The notes under the pieces are model-generated. The model made no database searches. It was not told the origin of the DNA and saw nothing but the letters and a program-made list of their open reading frames with translations. Shown here piece by piece: positions 1-4,671 of a DNA stretch of 5,442 nucleotides. Source of the DNA: Fervidifonticultor_A octavus_A (GTDB lineage: Bacteria; Sysuimicrobiota; Sysuimicrobiia; Sysuimicrobiales; Humicultoraceae); NCBI GenBank assembly GCA_031459655.1, contig JAVKID010000147.1, positions 1 to 5,442 of the forward strand, written 5' to 3'. Each line of letters starts with the position of its first letter. Position 1 is the first letter of the stretch. A program made the translations under genes and the position numbers.

Positions 1-312
1 GCGGGTGCCGAAAACGGCGAAACCCCGCGTCCAATGGGCCTTGTTGCGGATGTTGTGGATCAAACCCCGTCCAGAGGGGAGGAGGCGGCCGACGGGGACT
101 TGGCCCGCGGAGCCGGCCGCGGCCAGTTCGCCCTGCGCATCGGCGAGGCGACCGCCTGGCGGCCGTACGCCTATGCTCCCGGCCGATCCATCGCCGCCGG
201 CAAAGCGGGCTGGCTCGCGTTCATCCGGAACGCCCCGGCGCGCGAGTTCGCCGCGGCGGTCGAGGCGATGCTCGCCGATCCCGCACTGAACGGAGGACGG
301 GCCGATGCCTGA
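1..312 (+). CDS. C-terminal part of an unrecognised protein (5' end outside the window)
   Basis: The frame is open from base 1 and ends at a TGA at 310-312, giving 103 visible residues. An ATG at 34 has no ribosome site before it, so the true start is probably left of the window. I do not recognise the family. The first 40 residues are acidic and look like a linker. The later part (about residues 41-95) looks folded, with a FALRIGEA stretch, a WRPYAYAPGRS stretch and an amphipathic helix near AAAVEAML. The stop overlaps the ATG of the following recombinase by 8 nt, which implies co-transcription and translational coupling. It is therefore probably a gene of the same mobile element. Its function is unknown. 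Coding status rests on the overlap and on the SD site placed inside its last codons. Confidence 0.6.
   Translation, partial: AGAENGETPRPMGLVADVVDQTPSRGEEAADGDLARGAGRGQFALRIGEATAWRPYAYAPGRSIAAGKAGWLAFIRNAPAREFAAAVEAMLADPALNGGRADA
292..297 (+). promoter_or_regulatory. Ribosome binding site of int1
   Basis: GGAGGA lies 7 nt before the ATG at 305, inside the last codons of the preceding gene. It supports 305 as the start and coupled translation of the two genes. Confidence 0.75.
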
Positions 313-1195
313 CCTCCTCGACGCCGTGGCCGCCTTCCTCCGCTCGCGCGAGGCCCTGGGCTGCACTGCCGCCACCCTGCGGACCTACGCTGCCGACCTG
401 GACCGGTTCTGCCGGTCGTCCGGCGCGGCGAACCTCGCCGACCTGACCCCCGAGGCCCTGGAGGGCTACCTCCCCGGCCTGCGCGAGCACATGAAACCGA
501 TCAGCGCCTACCGCCACTACCGGACCCTGCGGACCTTCTGCCGGTGGTGCCATCGCACGGCGCGCACCGCCACCGACCCGATGGCGGGCATGACGATGCG
601 GGCTCCGAAGACACTGCCCCGCGTCCCCTCCGACGAGGACGTGCGGGCCCTGCTGGCCGCTTGCCCCAACACCCCCGAGGGCCGCCGCAACCGGCTGATG
701 GTCGCGCTCCTGGCGGACAGCGGGCTACGGCGCGAGGAACTGCGCCGCCTGCGCCTCGCCGACGTGGACCTCCAGACCCGGACGCTCCGCATCCGCCAGG
801 GCAAAGGGCGCAAGGACGGCCTCGGGTTCTTCGGCGAGGCGACGGCCTCGCTGCTACGCGCCTGGCTCGCGGTCCACCCCGACCCGCGCGCAGGCTGCTT
901 CGTCTTCGTCACCGGCGACGGTGCGCCGCTCGGCCCCTCGGGGGGCAACCGCATCCTCCGGAGGCTCAGTCAGCGCGCCGGCCTCGAGCGGCCCGTCGGC
1001 CCGCACGCCCTGCGCCACTACGCCGCGACGGCTATCTGGCGGCGCAGCGGTGATCTGGAACTCGTCCGCCGCGTGCTGCGCCACGAGACCCTCACCATGG
1101 CCCTGCGGTACGTGGCGGTCTCGCAGGCTGACCTCGCCGCGAAGTACGCCATCGCGTCCCCGATGGACTACCTGCGCGAGGCGACCGTGCGGTGA
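305..1195 (+). CDS. Tyrosine recombinase / site-specific integrase (int1)
   Basis: This is a complete 296-residue tyrosine recombinase of XerC/XerD-like size. Such enzymes cut and rejoin DNA at specific sites through a 3'-phosphotyrosine intermediate. Residues 1-95 form the N-terminal helical core-binding domain (DAVAAFL, then YRHYRTLRTFCRW). Residues 105-285 form the catalytic domain. The catalytic set is complete: Arg142 (SGLRREEL), a beta-hairpin Lys near 167 (GKGRKD), His234-x-x-Arg237 (HALRH), His260 (LRHETL) and Tyr269 (ALRY). The spacing of the last four matches XerD. The start is fixed by a GGAGGA site 7 nt upstream. It shares clear similarity with int2 on the opposite strand, for example TMRAPKTLP against TMRTPKTLP. 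Its target site cannot be read from the sequence; excision or integration of the surrounding element, or resolution of dimers, are the likely roles. Confidence 0.95.
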   Translation: MPDLLDAVAAFLRSREALGCTAATLRTYAADLDRFCRSSGAANLADLTPEALEGYLPGLREHMKPISAYRHYRTLRTFCRWCHRTARTATDPMAGMTMRAPKTLPRVPSDEDVRALLAACPNTPEGRRNRLMVALLADSGLRREELRRLRLADVDLQTRTLRIRQGKGRKDGLGFFGEATASLLRAWLAVHPDPRAGCFVFVTGDGAPLGPSGGNRILRRLSQRAGLERPVGPHALRHYAATAIWRRSGDLELVRRVLRHETLTMALRYVAVSQADLAAKYAIASPMDYLREATVR

Positions 1196-1208
1196 ACGCG
1201 GGCCGGGA

Positions 1209-1214
1209 GGAGGG
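1209..1214 (+). promoter_or_regulatory. Strong Shine-Dalgarno site upstream of ATG 1222
   Basis: A GGAGGAGGG stretch (1206-1214) ends 7 nt before an ATG at 1222. It is as strong as the site of int1. It is the main reason to consider a small gene between int1 and the HTH gene. Confidence 0.5.
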
Positions 1215-1221
1215 TGAGAGT

Positions 1222-1380
1222 ATGGCGGATGTGACGAGAGGGAGCGGGGAGCGCAGCGAGGAACTCCAGGCCGCAGGCGCAGCCGGTGGTTGTCCAAGAG
1301 TACACCGGCGGGTAGGCCAGCCGACGCAGGAGAGGACGAAGTGGCTCACCCGACAATTCCCGACAGAAGCCGACACTTGA
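1222..1380 (+). CDS. Possible 52-residue micro-protein between int1 and the HTH gene
   Basis: An ATG at 1222 with a very good ribosome site opens a 52-codon frame ending with TGA at 1378-1380. The same frame can also start at a GTG at 1192 that overlaps the int1 stop (GTGA). The product begins MADVTRGSGERSEELQAAG and becomes basic toward the end (RVHRRV, TKW). I know no family for it. Its last 40 nt overlap the start of the HTH gene in another frame. It could be a small element protein, for example an excisionase-like factor, but no winged-helix pattern is visible. It could equally be a leader whose translation opens the HTH start, or it may not be coding at all. The ribosome site is the only positive evidence. 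Confidence 0.35.
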   Translation: MADVTRGSGERSEELQAAGAAGGCPRVHRRVGQPTQERTKWLTRQFPTEADT

Positions 1381-1826
1381 CGCCCGCGCAGGAGGTTGCC
1401 GTCGCCCTCGTGCTGGCGGGGAAGACCGACGGGGAGGCGGCCTCGGCCGCCGGCGTCACCCGCCAGACTGTCTGGGAGTGGCGGCACCACCACCCGGCGT
1501 TTATCGCGGAAGTGAACCGCCGACGCAAGGAGGCGTGGGGAGCCGCCGCCGAGCGCCTGCGAGGGCTGTTGGGCCGCGCCGTGGAGGTGCTGGCCGACGG
1601 CCTGGACGCCCCCGATCCCCGCGTGCGCCAGCGGGCCGCCGGTCTCGTCCTGCAGGTCCTGGGCCTGTTGGACAAGCGGCCCTGGGAGCCTACTGGCCCG
1701 ACCACCCCCGAGGAGGTGGAGCGCGAGGCGGCGCGGCGGACTGTGTGGGAGGCCCGCAGCGCCGAACTAGACCGCGTGTTCTCCCCGTTGCTCAGCCCTC
1801 CGGAGGGCGCATCCCGGCCCCCGTAG
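1341..1826 (+). CDS. Helix-turn-helix protein, phage small-terminase / phBC6A51-like
   Basis: This frame is 161 residues long from GTG 1341. That start is chosen because AGGAGAGG (1328-1335) lies 5 nt before it. A longer frame from TTG 1290 lacks such a site. Residues 13-50 form a helix-turn-helix unit (LTPAQEVAVALVLAGKT, then AASAAGVTRQTVWEW). It is followed by HPAFIAEVNRRRKEAW, the arrangement seen in HTH domains of phage small terminases and of many uncharacterised element proteins. Residues 66-115 are a long helical segment, probably for oligomerisation. The C-terminal 45 residues are charged and then proline-rich. A role as DNA-binding regulator, recombination directionality factor or packaging protein is possible. 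No large terminase or capsid gene is visible, so a regulatory or accessory role beside int1 seems more likely. It lies 145 nt after int1 and is probably in the same transcript. Confidence 0.8.
   Translation: MAHPTIPDRSRHLTPAQEVAVALVLAGKTDGEAASAAGVTRQTVWEWRHHHPAFIAEVNRRRKEAWGAAAERLRGLLGRAVEVLADGLDAPDPRVRQRAAGLVLQVLGLLDKRPWEPTGPTTPEEVEREAARRTVWEARSAELDRVFSPLLSPPEGASRPP
1795..1808. other. Perfect 14-bp GC-rich palindrome at the convergent gene ends
   Basis: GCCCTCCGGAGGGC reads the same on both strands and can fold as a 5-bp stem with a CCGG loop. It lies in the last codons of the HTH gene, 15 nt before its stop. The two convergent stops are only 2 bp apart, so it may help separate the two transcripts. 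It has no T-run after it on either side and so is not a standard terminator. It could instead be a protein-binding site. Confidence 0.4.
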
Positions 1827-1828
1827 GC

Positions 1829-2044
1829 TCACGCCCCATCGCCCCCGACCTCACCGCGTCCGCCTGGGCCCTCGGTGACCGCGCGCAGCGCCTCGCGGGC
1901 GCTCTCCATCGCGTCGAACAGCAACCCCATCGCGTCCGTGAGGGCGTCCCGGTCAGGGCCTTCGTGCCACGTGCGTCGAACGTGGTGCGCGGCCAGCAGG
2001 AGGGCGTCTGTGGCCTGCGCCAGACGGACGACGGCTGCGGTCAC
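1829..2044 (-). CDS. Small helical protein coupled to int2, function unknown
   Basis: This is a 71-residue protein from GTG 2044. It begins 2 nt after the int2 stop, and GGAGG lies 7 nt before the GTG, inside the last int2 codons, so translation is very probably coupled to int2. The sequence looks almost wholly helical (VVRLAQATDALLLAAHHVRRTW, split here by position 22, then DAMGLLFDAMESAREALRAV) and ends in a Gly-rich acidic tail. It has no cysteines, no membrane segment and no HTH that I can see. I do not recognise the family. Its place immediately after a recombinase suggests an accessory role in recombination or element control, but this rests on position only. The stop is 2 bp from the stop of the convergent HTH gene. 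Confidence 0.65.
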   Translation of the reverse strand: MTAAVVRLAQATDALLLAAHHVRRTWHEGPDRDALTDAMGLLFDAMESAREALRAVTEGPGGRGEVGGDGA

Positions 2045-2046
2045 GG

Positions 2047-2811
2047 TCAGCCCTCCAGCCGCAGGCGCTCAATCGCGCCGGCCTTCCGGTGCGCCCGCCG
2101 CAGGTCCGCCCCCACCAGGCTGCTGTACCGCAGCGTGGTGTTGAGGCTCTCGTGGCCCAGGAGCCGGCGCACCTCGTCGAGCCCTACGCCGCCGCGCAGC
2201 CACGAGGTCGCAGCGAAGTGTCTCAGGGCGTGAGGGTGCAGTCGGCGGTGCGGGGGCAGGCCGGCCTTCGCGGACAGCCGGTGGAGGATCTGTACGAGGT
2301 GGCGATACTTCAGTGGCCGGCCCTCGCGGTCGGTGAACAGGAACGCCTCCGGCGCAGGGTGCGGGTGACGCGCCAGCCACGCCTTCAGGGCCCGTGTTGT
2401 GGTCGGGCCGATGAAGGCCACCCGGTCCTTGCGGCCTTTGCCGGCCCGCACGAACAGGCCACGGTCGGCGGCCCGCCAATCCTCGACCAGCAGGTGCAGC
2501 AGTTCGCTGGCGCGCAGGCCGGCGTCCGCGAGCACGAGGACCAAGGCGCGATTCCTGATGCCTTCGAGCGTGTCGGGACACGCCGCGAGGATGGCGCGGA
2601 GGTCCTCGTCCGTTGGCGCGTCCGGCAACGTCTTGGGCGTGCGCATCGTGAAGCCGCGCAGTGGATCATCGGCGAGGATGCCCGCGTCGTGACTCCAGCG
2701 GAAGAACGCGCGCAACGTGCGATAGGCTTGGTGCTGACGGCTTGGGCTCACCCCGCGTTCCTGCAGGCGGACGAAGAACCCTCGCACCGCCAGCGGAGTC
2801 GGCCTGGGCAC
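2047..2811 (-). CDS. Tyrosine recombinase / integrase (int2), N-terminus lacking a canonical start
   Basis: From the first canonical start (GTG 2811) this is 254 residues. It holds an intact catalytic domain: Arg100 (DAGLRASEL), Lys near 125 (GKGRKD), His194-x-x-Arg197 (HALRH), His220 (LGHESL) and Tyr229 (TLRY). Spacing matches XerD and int1. Residues 28-40 (HQAYRTLRAFFRW) are the end of the core-binding domain. GTG 2811 has no ribosome site, and the frame upstream clearly encodes the missing first helices of the same domain, so this start probably gives a truncated product. The gene reads away from the adjacent tRNA-Arg gene, the normal place for the integrase of a tRNA-inserted element. It is therefore the best candidate for the enzyme that inserted the element. 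It is related to int1 but carries many substitutions, so this is not a recent duplication. Confidence 0.9.
   Translation of the reverse strand: MPRPTPLAVRGFFVRLQERGVSPSRQHQAYRTLRAFFRWSHDAGILADDPLRGFTMRTPKTLPDAPTDEDLRAILAACPDTLEGIRNRALVLVLADAGLRASELLHLLVEDWRAADRGLFVRAGKGRKDRVAFIGPTTTRALKAWLARHPHPAPEAFLFTDREGRPLKYRHLVQILHRLSAKAGLPPHRRLHPHALRHFAATSWLRGGVGLDEVRRLLGHESLNTTLRYSSLVGADLRRAHRKAGAIERLRLEG
2053..2057 (-). promoter_or_regulatory. Ribosome binding site for the 71-residue gene
   Basis: On the minus strand GGAGG lies 8 nt or less before the GTG at 2044, within the 3' end of int2. It decides the start of the downstream small gene and implies coupling to int2 translation. Confidence 0.6.
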
Positions 2812-2984
2812 GTCGGTCAGGAGCCGGCGCAGCCACCACCCATAGACGCGCAGCGTAGACTCAGTGCACCCGGCGACCTGCTTGGTGAGCAGGAACGCCT
2901 CGACGGCCTCCCTGAGGGGGTGAGCAGGGGCTTTTTCGCCGGTTTCTGGCGAGGGGCCAACGGCTGAAACCCGCGTCCTGACAT
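2812..2984 (-). other. Upstream coding extension of int2: conserved N-terminal domain without in-frame start
   Basis: Read in the int2 frame, this stretch gives HPLREAVEAFLLTKQ, then AGCTESTLRVYGWWLRRLL, joined directly to the int2 protein. It matches the N-terminus of int1 (DAVAAFL..., GCTAATLRTYAADLDRF), so it is coding or recently was. No in-frame ATG, GTG or TTG exists between 2812 and the upstream stop at 3079-3081. An ATG at 2982-2984, 3 nt after the tRNA CCA, opens the frame one base away; that frame stops at 2817-2819. A run of five A (minus strand, 2932-2936) lies between the ATG and the conserved residues. One extra A there, or a -1 slip on G-AAA-AAG, would join them into a normal full-length integrase of about 311 residues. 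Confidence 0.75.
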
Positions 2985-2987
2985 GAT

Positions 2988-3063
2988 TGGCGGGCCCGGA
3001 GGGAATCGAACCCCCGACCAGAGGCTTAGGAGTCCCCTGCTCTATCCACTGAGCTACGGGCCC
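2988..3063 (-). tRNA. tRNA-Arg (anticodon CCT)
   Basis: Reading the minus strand from 3063, the 76-nt cloverleaf is complete. The acceptor stem GGGCCCG pairs with CGGGCCC, the D stem GCTC pairs with GAGC, and the T loop is TTCGATT. The discriminator is G at 2991 and CCA is encoded at 2988-2990. The anticodon CCT at 3028-3030 reads AGG. The T stem has one G-U pair. The anticodon stem has a G28-U42 pair and an A31-G39 mismatch next to the loop, which is unusual. The 3' half is the likely attachment core of the element on its left. Confidence 0.93.
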
Positions 3064-3075
3064 GGACTCGGCCTC

Positions 3076-3081
3076 ATTCTA
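3076..3081 (-). promoter_or_regulatory. Likely -10 box of the tRNA-Arg gene
   Basis: TAGAAT on the minus strand matches TATAAT in five of six bases and ends 12 nt before the tRNA 5' end, a fitting distance for a tRNA promoter. No good -35 hexamer is seen at the usual spacing. Transcription from here could run through the tRNA into int2. Confidence 0.4.
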
Positions 3082-3101
3082 CCTCAAGAAGGTCACCCCC
3101 T

Positions 3102-3491
3102 TCACTTGATCAACTCCACGAGGTCGGAATAGGGCAGCAGCTGACGGTCCACGGTGAGCAGGCGGGCAGGCTCGTGCATCGCTTGAGCGATGAGCAGGTG
3201 ATCGAAGGGATCCCGGTGGTGTGCGGGCAACGCGATGACCCGGGCGGCGTGGGCGGCACGCACCGGGAGCTCGCGGAAACCCGTGCGCGCCGCGGCGACA
3301 GCAACCTCGTCGGGCGCAACCGGGAGCTTCAGCCGTCCGATGCGCACCTTGACGGCGATCTCCCAGATGCTCGCCGCGCTGAAGAGCACCTCGTTCTCGG
3401 GCGATTCCAGCCGAGCACGGACAGACCGTGCCAGGCGCCCGGGTTCGGCGAGCGCCCACAGGAGCACGTGGGTGTCAAGCAAGAAGCGCAC
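3102..3491 (-). CDS. vapC: PIN-domain ribonuclease toxin, VapC family
   Basis: This is a 129-residue PIN-domain protein, the RNase toxin of a type II toxin-antitoxin pair. The start is taken as the GTG at 3489-3491, which shares one base with the antitoxin stop (TAGTG), giving the typical N-terminus MRFLLDTHVLLWAL. A start at 3524 would add 11 residues not found in the family. The acidic Mg-binding residues are present: Asp6, Glu44 (SIWEIA), Asp94 and Asp97 (HHRDPFDHLLIAQA) and Asp115 (LLTVDRQL). The HHRDPFD and SxWEIA signatures are those of the VapC group often paired with Phd-type antitoxins. Toxins of this family cleave tRNA or rRNA; the target of this one cannot be read here. It ends 38 nt before the tRNA-Arg gene. 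It appears intact and lies outside the mobile element as I delimit it. Confidence 0.93.
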   Translation of the reverse strand: MRFLLDTHVLLWALAEPGRLARSVRARLESPENEVLFSAASIWEIAVKVRIGRLKLPVAPDEVAVAAARTGFRELPVRAAHAARVIALPAHHRDPFDHLLIAQAMHEPARLLTVDRQLLPYSDLVELIK

Positions 3492-3727
3492 TAGCGGCGG
3501 CCCTCGAAGGCGGCGAGCGCCCACTCCGGCAGCGGGGCGTCAAAGTCTGCGGGCACGGTGAAGCGGCCGCGGAGAGCGCCAAGGCGCCGCCGCGACGCGC
3601 CCTGGATTGGCGACAGGCGGGCGACGGGCCTGCCGGCTTTGGCCAGGACGATTTCTTCCCCTGTGCTCACGTCGTCCAGCAAGCGCGAGAGGTGCGTCTT
3701 GGCCTGGTGGACGTTAACCGTTCTCAT
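3491..3727 (-). CDS. Type II antitoxin, Phd/YefM (VapB-like) family
   Basis: This is a 78-residue antitoxin partner of the VapC toxin. Residues 1-40 form the Phd/YefM DNA-binding and dimerisation fold: MRTVNVHQAKTHLSRLL, then GEEIVLAKAGRPVARLSP. The C-terminal FDAPLPEWALAAFEG segment is the usual toxin-covering tail. Antitoxins of this family neutralise the toxin and repress their own operon, more strongly when bound to it. The ATG at 3727 has a GGAG site 6 nt upstream. The stop overlaps the toxin GTG by one base, so toxin translation is coupled to antitoxin translation. An AT-rich repeat region just upstream is the likely operator. Confidence 0.93.
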   Translation of the reverse strand: MRTVNVHQAKTHLSRLLDDVSTGEEIVLAKAGRPVARLSPIQGASRRRLGALRGRFTVPADFDAPLPEWALAAFEGRR

Positions 3728-3740
3728 GCCACGCTCCGAA

Positions 3741-3770
3741 GATTAGATTTAGCTTAGTCTAGTCTAAACC
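3741..3770. promoter_or_regulatory. AT-rich repeat region: putative vapBC promoter and autoregulatory operator
   Basis: About 28 bp of AT-rich sequence stands out from the GC-rich surroundings, just before the antitoxin gene. It holds several TTAG/CTAA units at 5-6 bp spacing, an inverted pair TTTAG (3748-3752) and CTAAA (3764-3768) separated by 11 bp, and a tandem TAGTC TAGTC (3755-3764). Repeats of this kind are typical binding sites for Phd/YefM antitoxin dimers. A -10 box cannot be assigned with confidence. Confidence 0.55.
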
Positions 3771-3801
3771 GGATGGCTCTCTGTTTGCAAGAGGCGGCCG
3801 G

Positions 3802-4653
3802 TCATCCCTGGCAGAGCAACTTGTGCAGCGCCGAGTGATCGAGATCGCCGTCGCCCTGGGCGACGAGTCGCTCGTACAGCGCAATCGTGCTGGCGAGGTG
3901 AGGCAGCCGCAGGCCGGCCGCCGTGGCGAGATCCTGGGCCATCCGCAAGTCCTTGAGCTGCGCGATCACCCGGCCACCCGGCACATAGGCCCGCTCGATC
4001 ATGCGCGTCCCGTGGATCTGGAGGATCTTTGAGTCGGCGAACCCACCCTGCAGTGCCTGCTGCACCAGGCGCGGGGCGATCCCGCATGCCTCGGCCAGGG
4101 CGAGGGCCTCGGCTACGGCCTCGATGGCAAGCCCCACGATCACCTGGTTGATCACCTTTACCGTATGACCCGCGCCGGGCCCGCCCACGTGGACCACGTT
4201 ACTGCCCAGCGCGTCGAGTACCGGCCTCGCGCGGGCCACGTCTTCCGGCGCCCCGCCGGCCATGATGGCCAGGGTGCCGCTGGCGGCGCCCTCCGGCCCC
4301 CCGGAGACCGGCGCGTCCACCCATCCGATGCCGCGGGCCGCCAGTCGCGCGGCGTTGGCCCGCGACCGCGCCGGATCCGACGAGCCCATGTCGATCACCA
4401 GGTGCCCCGCTCGCAAGTGCGGCTCGAGGCGGTGCAGCACGCCGTCGGTGGCGTCGGAGTCGCTGAGCATGAGCAGGCACGTCCGGCTCGCCGCCGCCTC
4501 TTCCAGCGACGCGCACAGGGGGATCCCCGCCGCAAGCTCCGGGCTCAGCGGTGAGCGGTTCCATCCCCGCACGTCGAACTCGGCCCGCATCAGTGTGCGG
4601 GCCATGGGCCGGCCCATGAGCCCGAGTCCGATCACGCTGACCGTCGAGGGCAT
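3802..4653 (-). CDS. NAD(P)-dependent dehydrogenase, 3-hydroxyisobutyrate dehydrogenase / tartronate semialdehyde reductase family
   Basis: This is a 283-residue beta-hydroxyacid dehydrogenase, close to the usual 290 residues. It reduces or oxidises a 3-hydroxyacid with NAD(H) or NADP(H) in the cytoplasm. The Rossmann motif is G9-L-G-L-M-G14. Asn32-Arg33 after the second strand is often seen in NADP-using members. The substrate loop is DAPVSGGPEGA (113-123), the catalytic lysine is Lys166 (GHTVKVINQ) with Asn169, and Lys234-Asp235 (QLKDL) lies in the C-terminal helical domain. The exact substrate (3-hydroxyisobutyrate, tartronate semialdehyde, succinic semialdehyde or another) cannot be told from sequence. 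The ATG at 4653 starts 18 nt after the stop of the GGDEF gene, so the two are probably co-transcribed; the ribosome site is weak. I see no metabolic neighbour that narrows the pathway. Confidence 0.93.
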   Translation of the reverse strand: MPSTVSVIGLGLMGRPMARTLMRAEFDVRGWNRSPLSPELAAGIPLCASLEEAAASRTCLLMLSDSDATDGVLHRLEPHLRAGHLVIDMGSSDPARSRANAARLAARGIGWVDAPVSGGPEGAASGTLAIMAGGAPEDVARARPVLDALGSNVVHVGGPGAGHTVKVINQVIVGLAIEAVAEALALAEACGIAPRLVQQALQGGFADSKILQIHGTRMIERAYVPGGRVIAQLKDLRMAQDLATAAGLRLPHLASTIALYERLVAQGDGDLDHSALHKLLCQG

Positions 4654-4671
4654 CGGGGACGCGCCTGCGGG

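Larger units (their letters stand above)
1..2987. mobile_element. Integrated element at tRNA-Arg(CCT), right-hand end only
   Basis: Two tyrosine recombinases, an HTH protein of phage type and small unknown genes fill the region up to the 3' end of a tRNA gene. An integrase reading away from the tRNA 3' end is the classic signature of insertion into a tRNA gene. The left end lies outside the window; no second copy of the tRNA 3' end was seen within it. Whether it is a prophage, a conjugative element or a small island cannot be told from this part. Confidence 0.65.

Noticed and set aside
221..954. Minus-strand open frames opposite int1
   Set aside because: Shadows of int1, without domains or ribosome sites.
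1264..1280. Near-copy of a 16-17 nt sequence (CTCCAG-CCGCAGGCGC) at 1264-1280 and 2053-2068
   Set aside because: It differs by one inserted G, one copy codes for the end of int2, and similar GC-rich words are frequent here. It is too weak to call an att or recombination repeat.
1290..1340. Longer HTH protein starting at TTG 1290
   Set aside because: GTG 1341 has an AGGAGAGG site at the right distance and the added 17 residues look non-conserved.
2089..2967. Long open frame of 292 codons on the plus strand, antisense to int2
   Set aside because: It is a shadow of int2 in GC-rich sequence. It has no recognisable domain, and the minus strand has a complete recombinase catalytic set.
1..2987. 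Search for a second copy of the tRNA 3' end (attachment repeat)
   Set aside because: No second copy of the T-arm and acceptor sequence was seen by eye inside the window. The other end must lie to the left, outside it.
3492..3524. Longer VapC starting at 3524
   Set aside because: The family begins with M-R-F-L-L-D-T-H, and the GTG at 3491 overlapping the antitoxin stop is the normal arrangement.
3772..3807. Possible terminator hairpin after the dehydrogenase gene (GGATG...CATCC outside, CTCT...AGAG inside)
   Set aside because: The stems are short (5 and 4 bp), separated by a large bulge, and there is no T-run, so it is not a convincing terminator.
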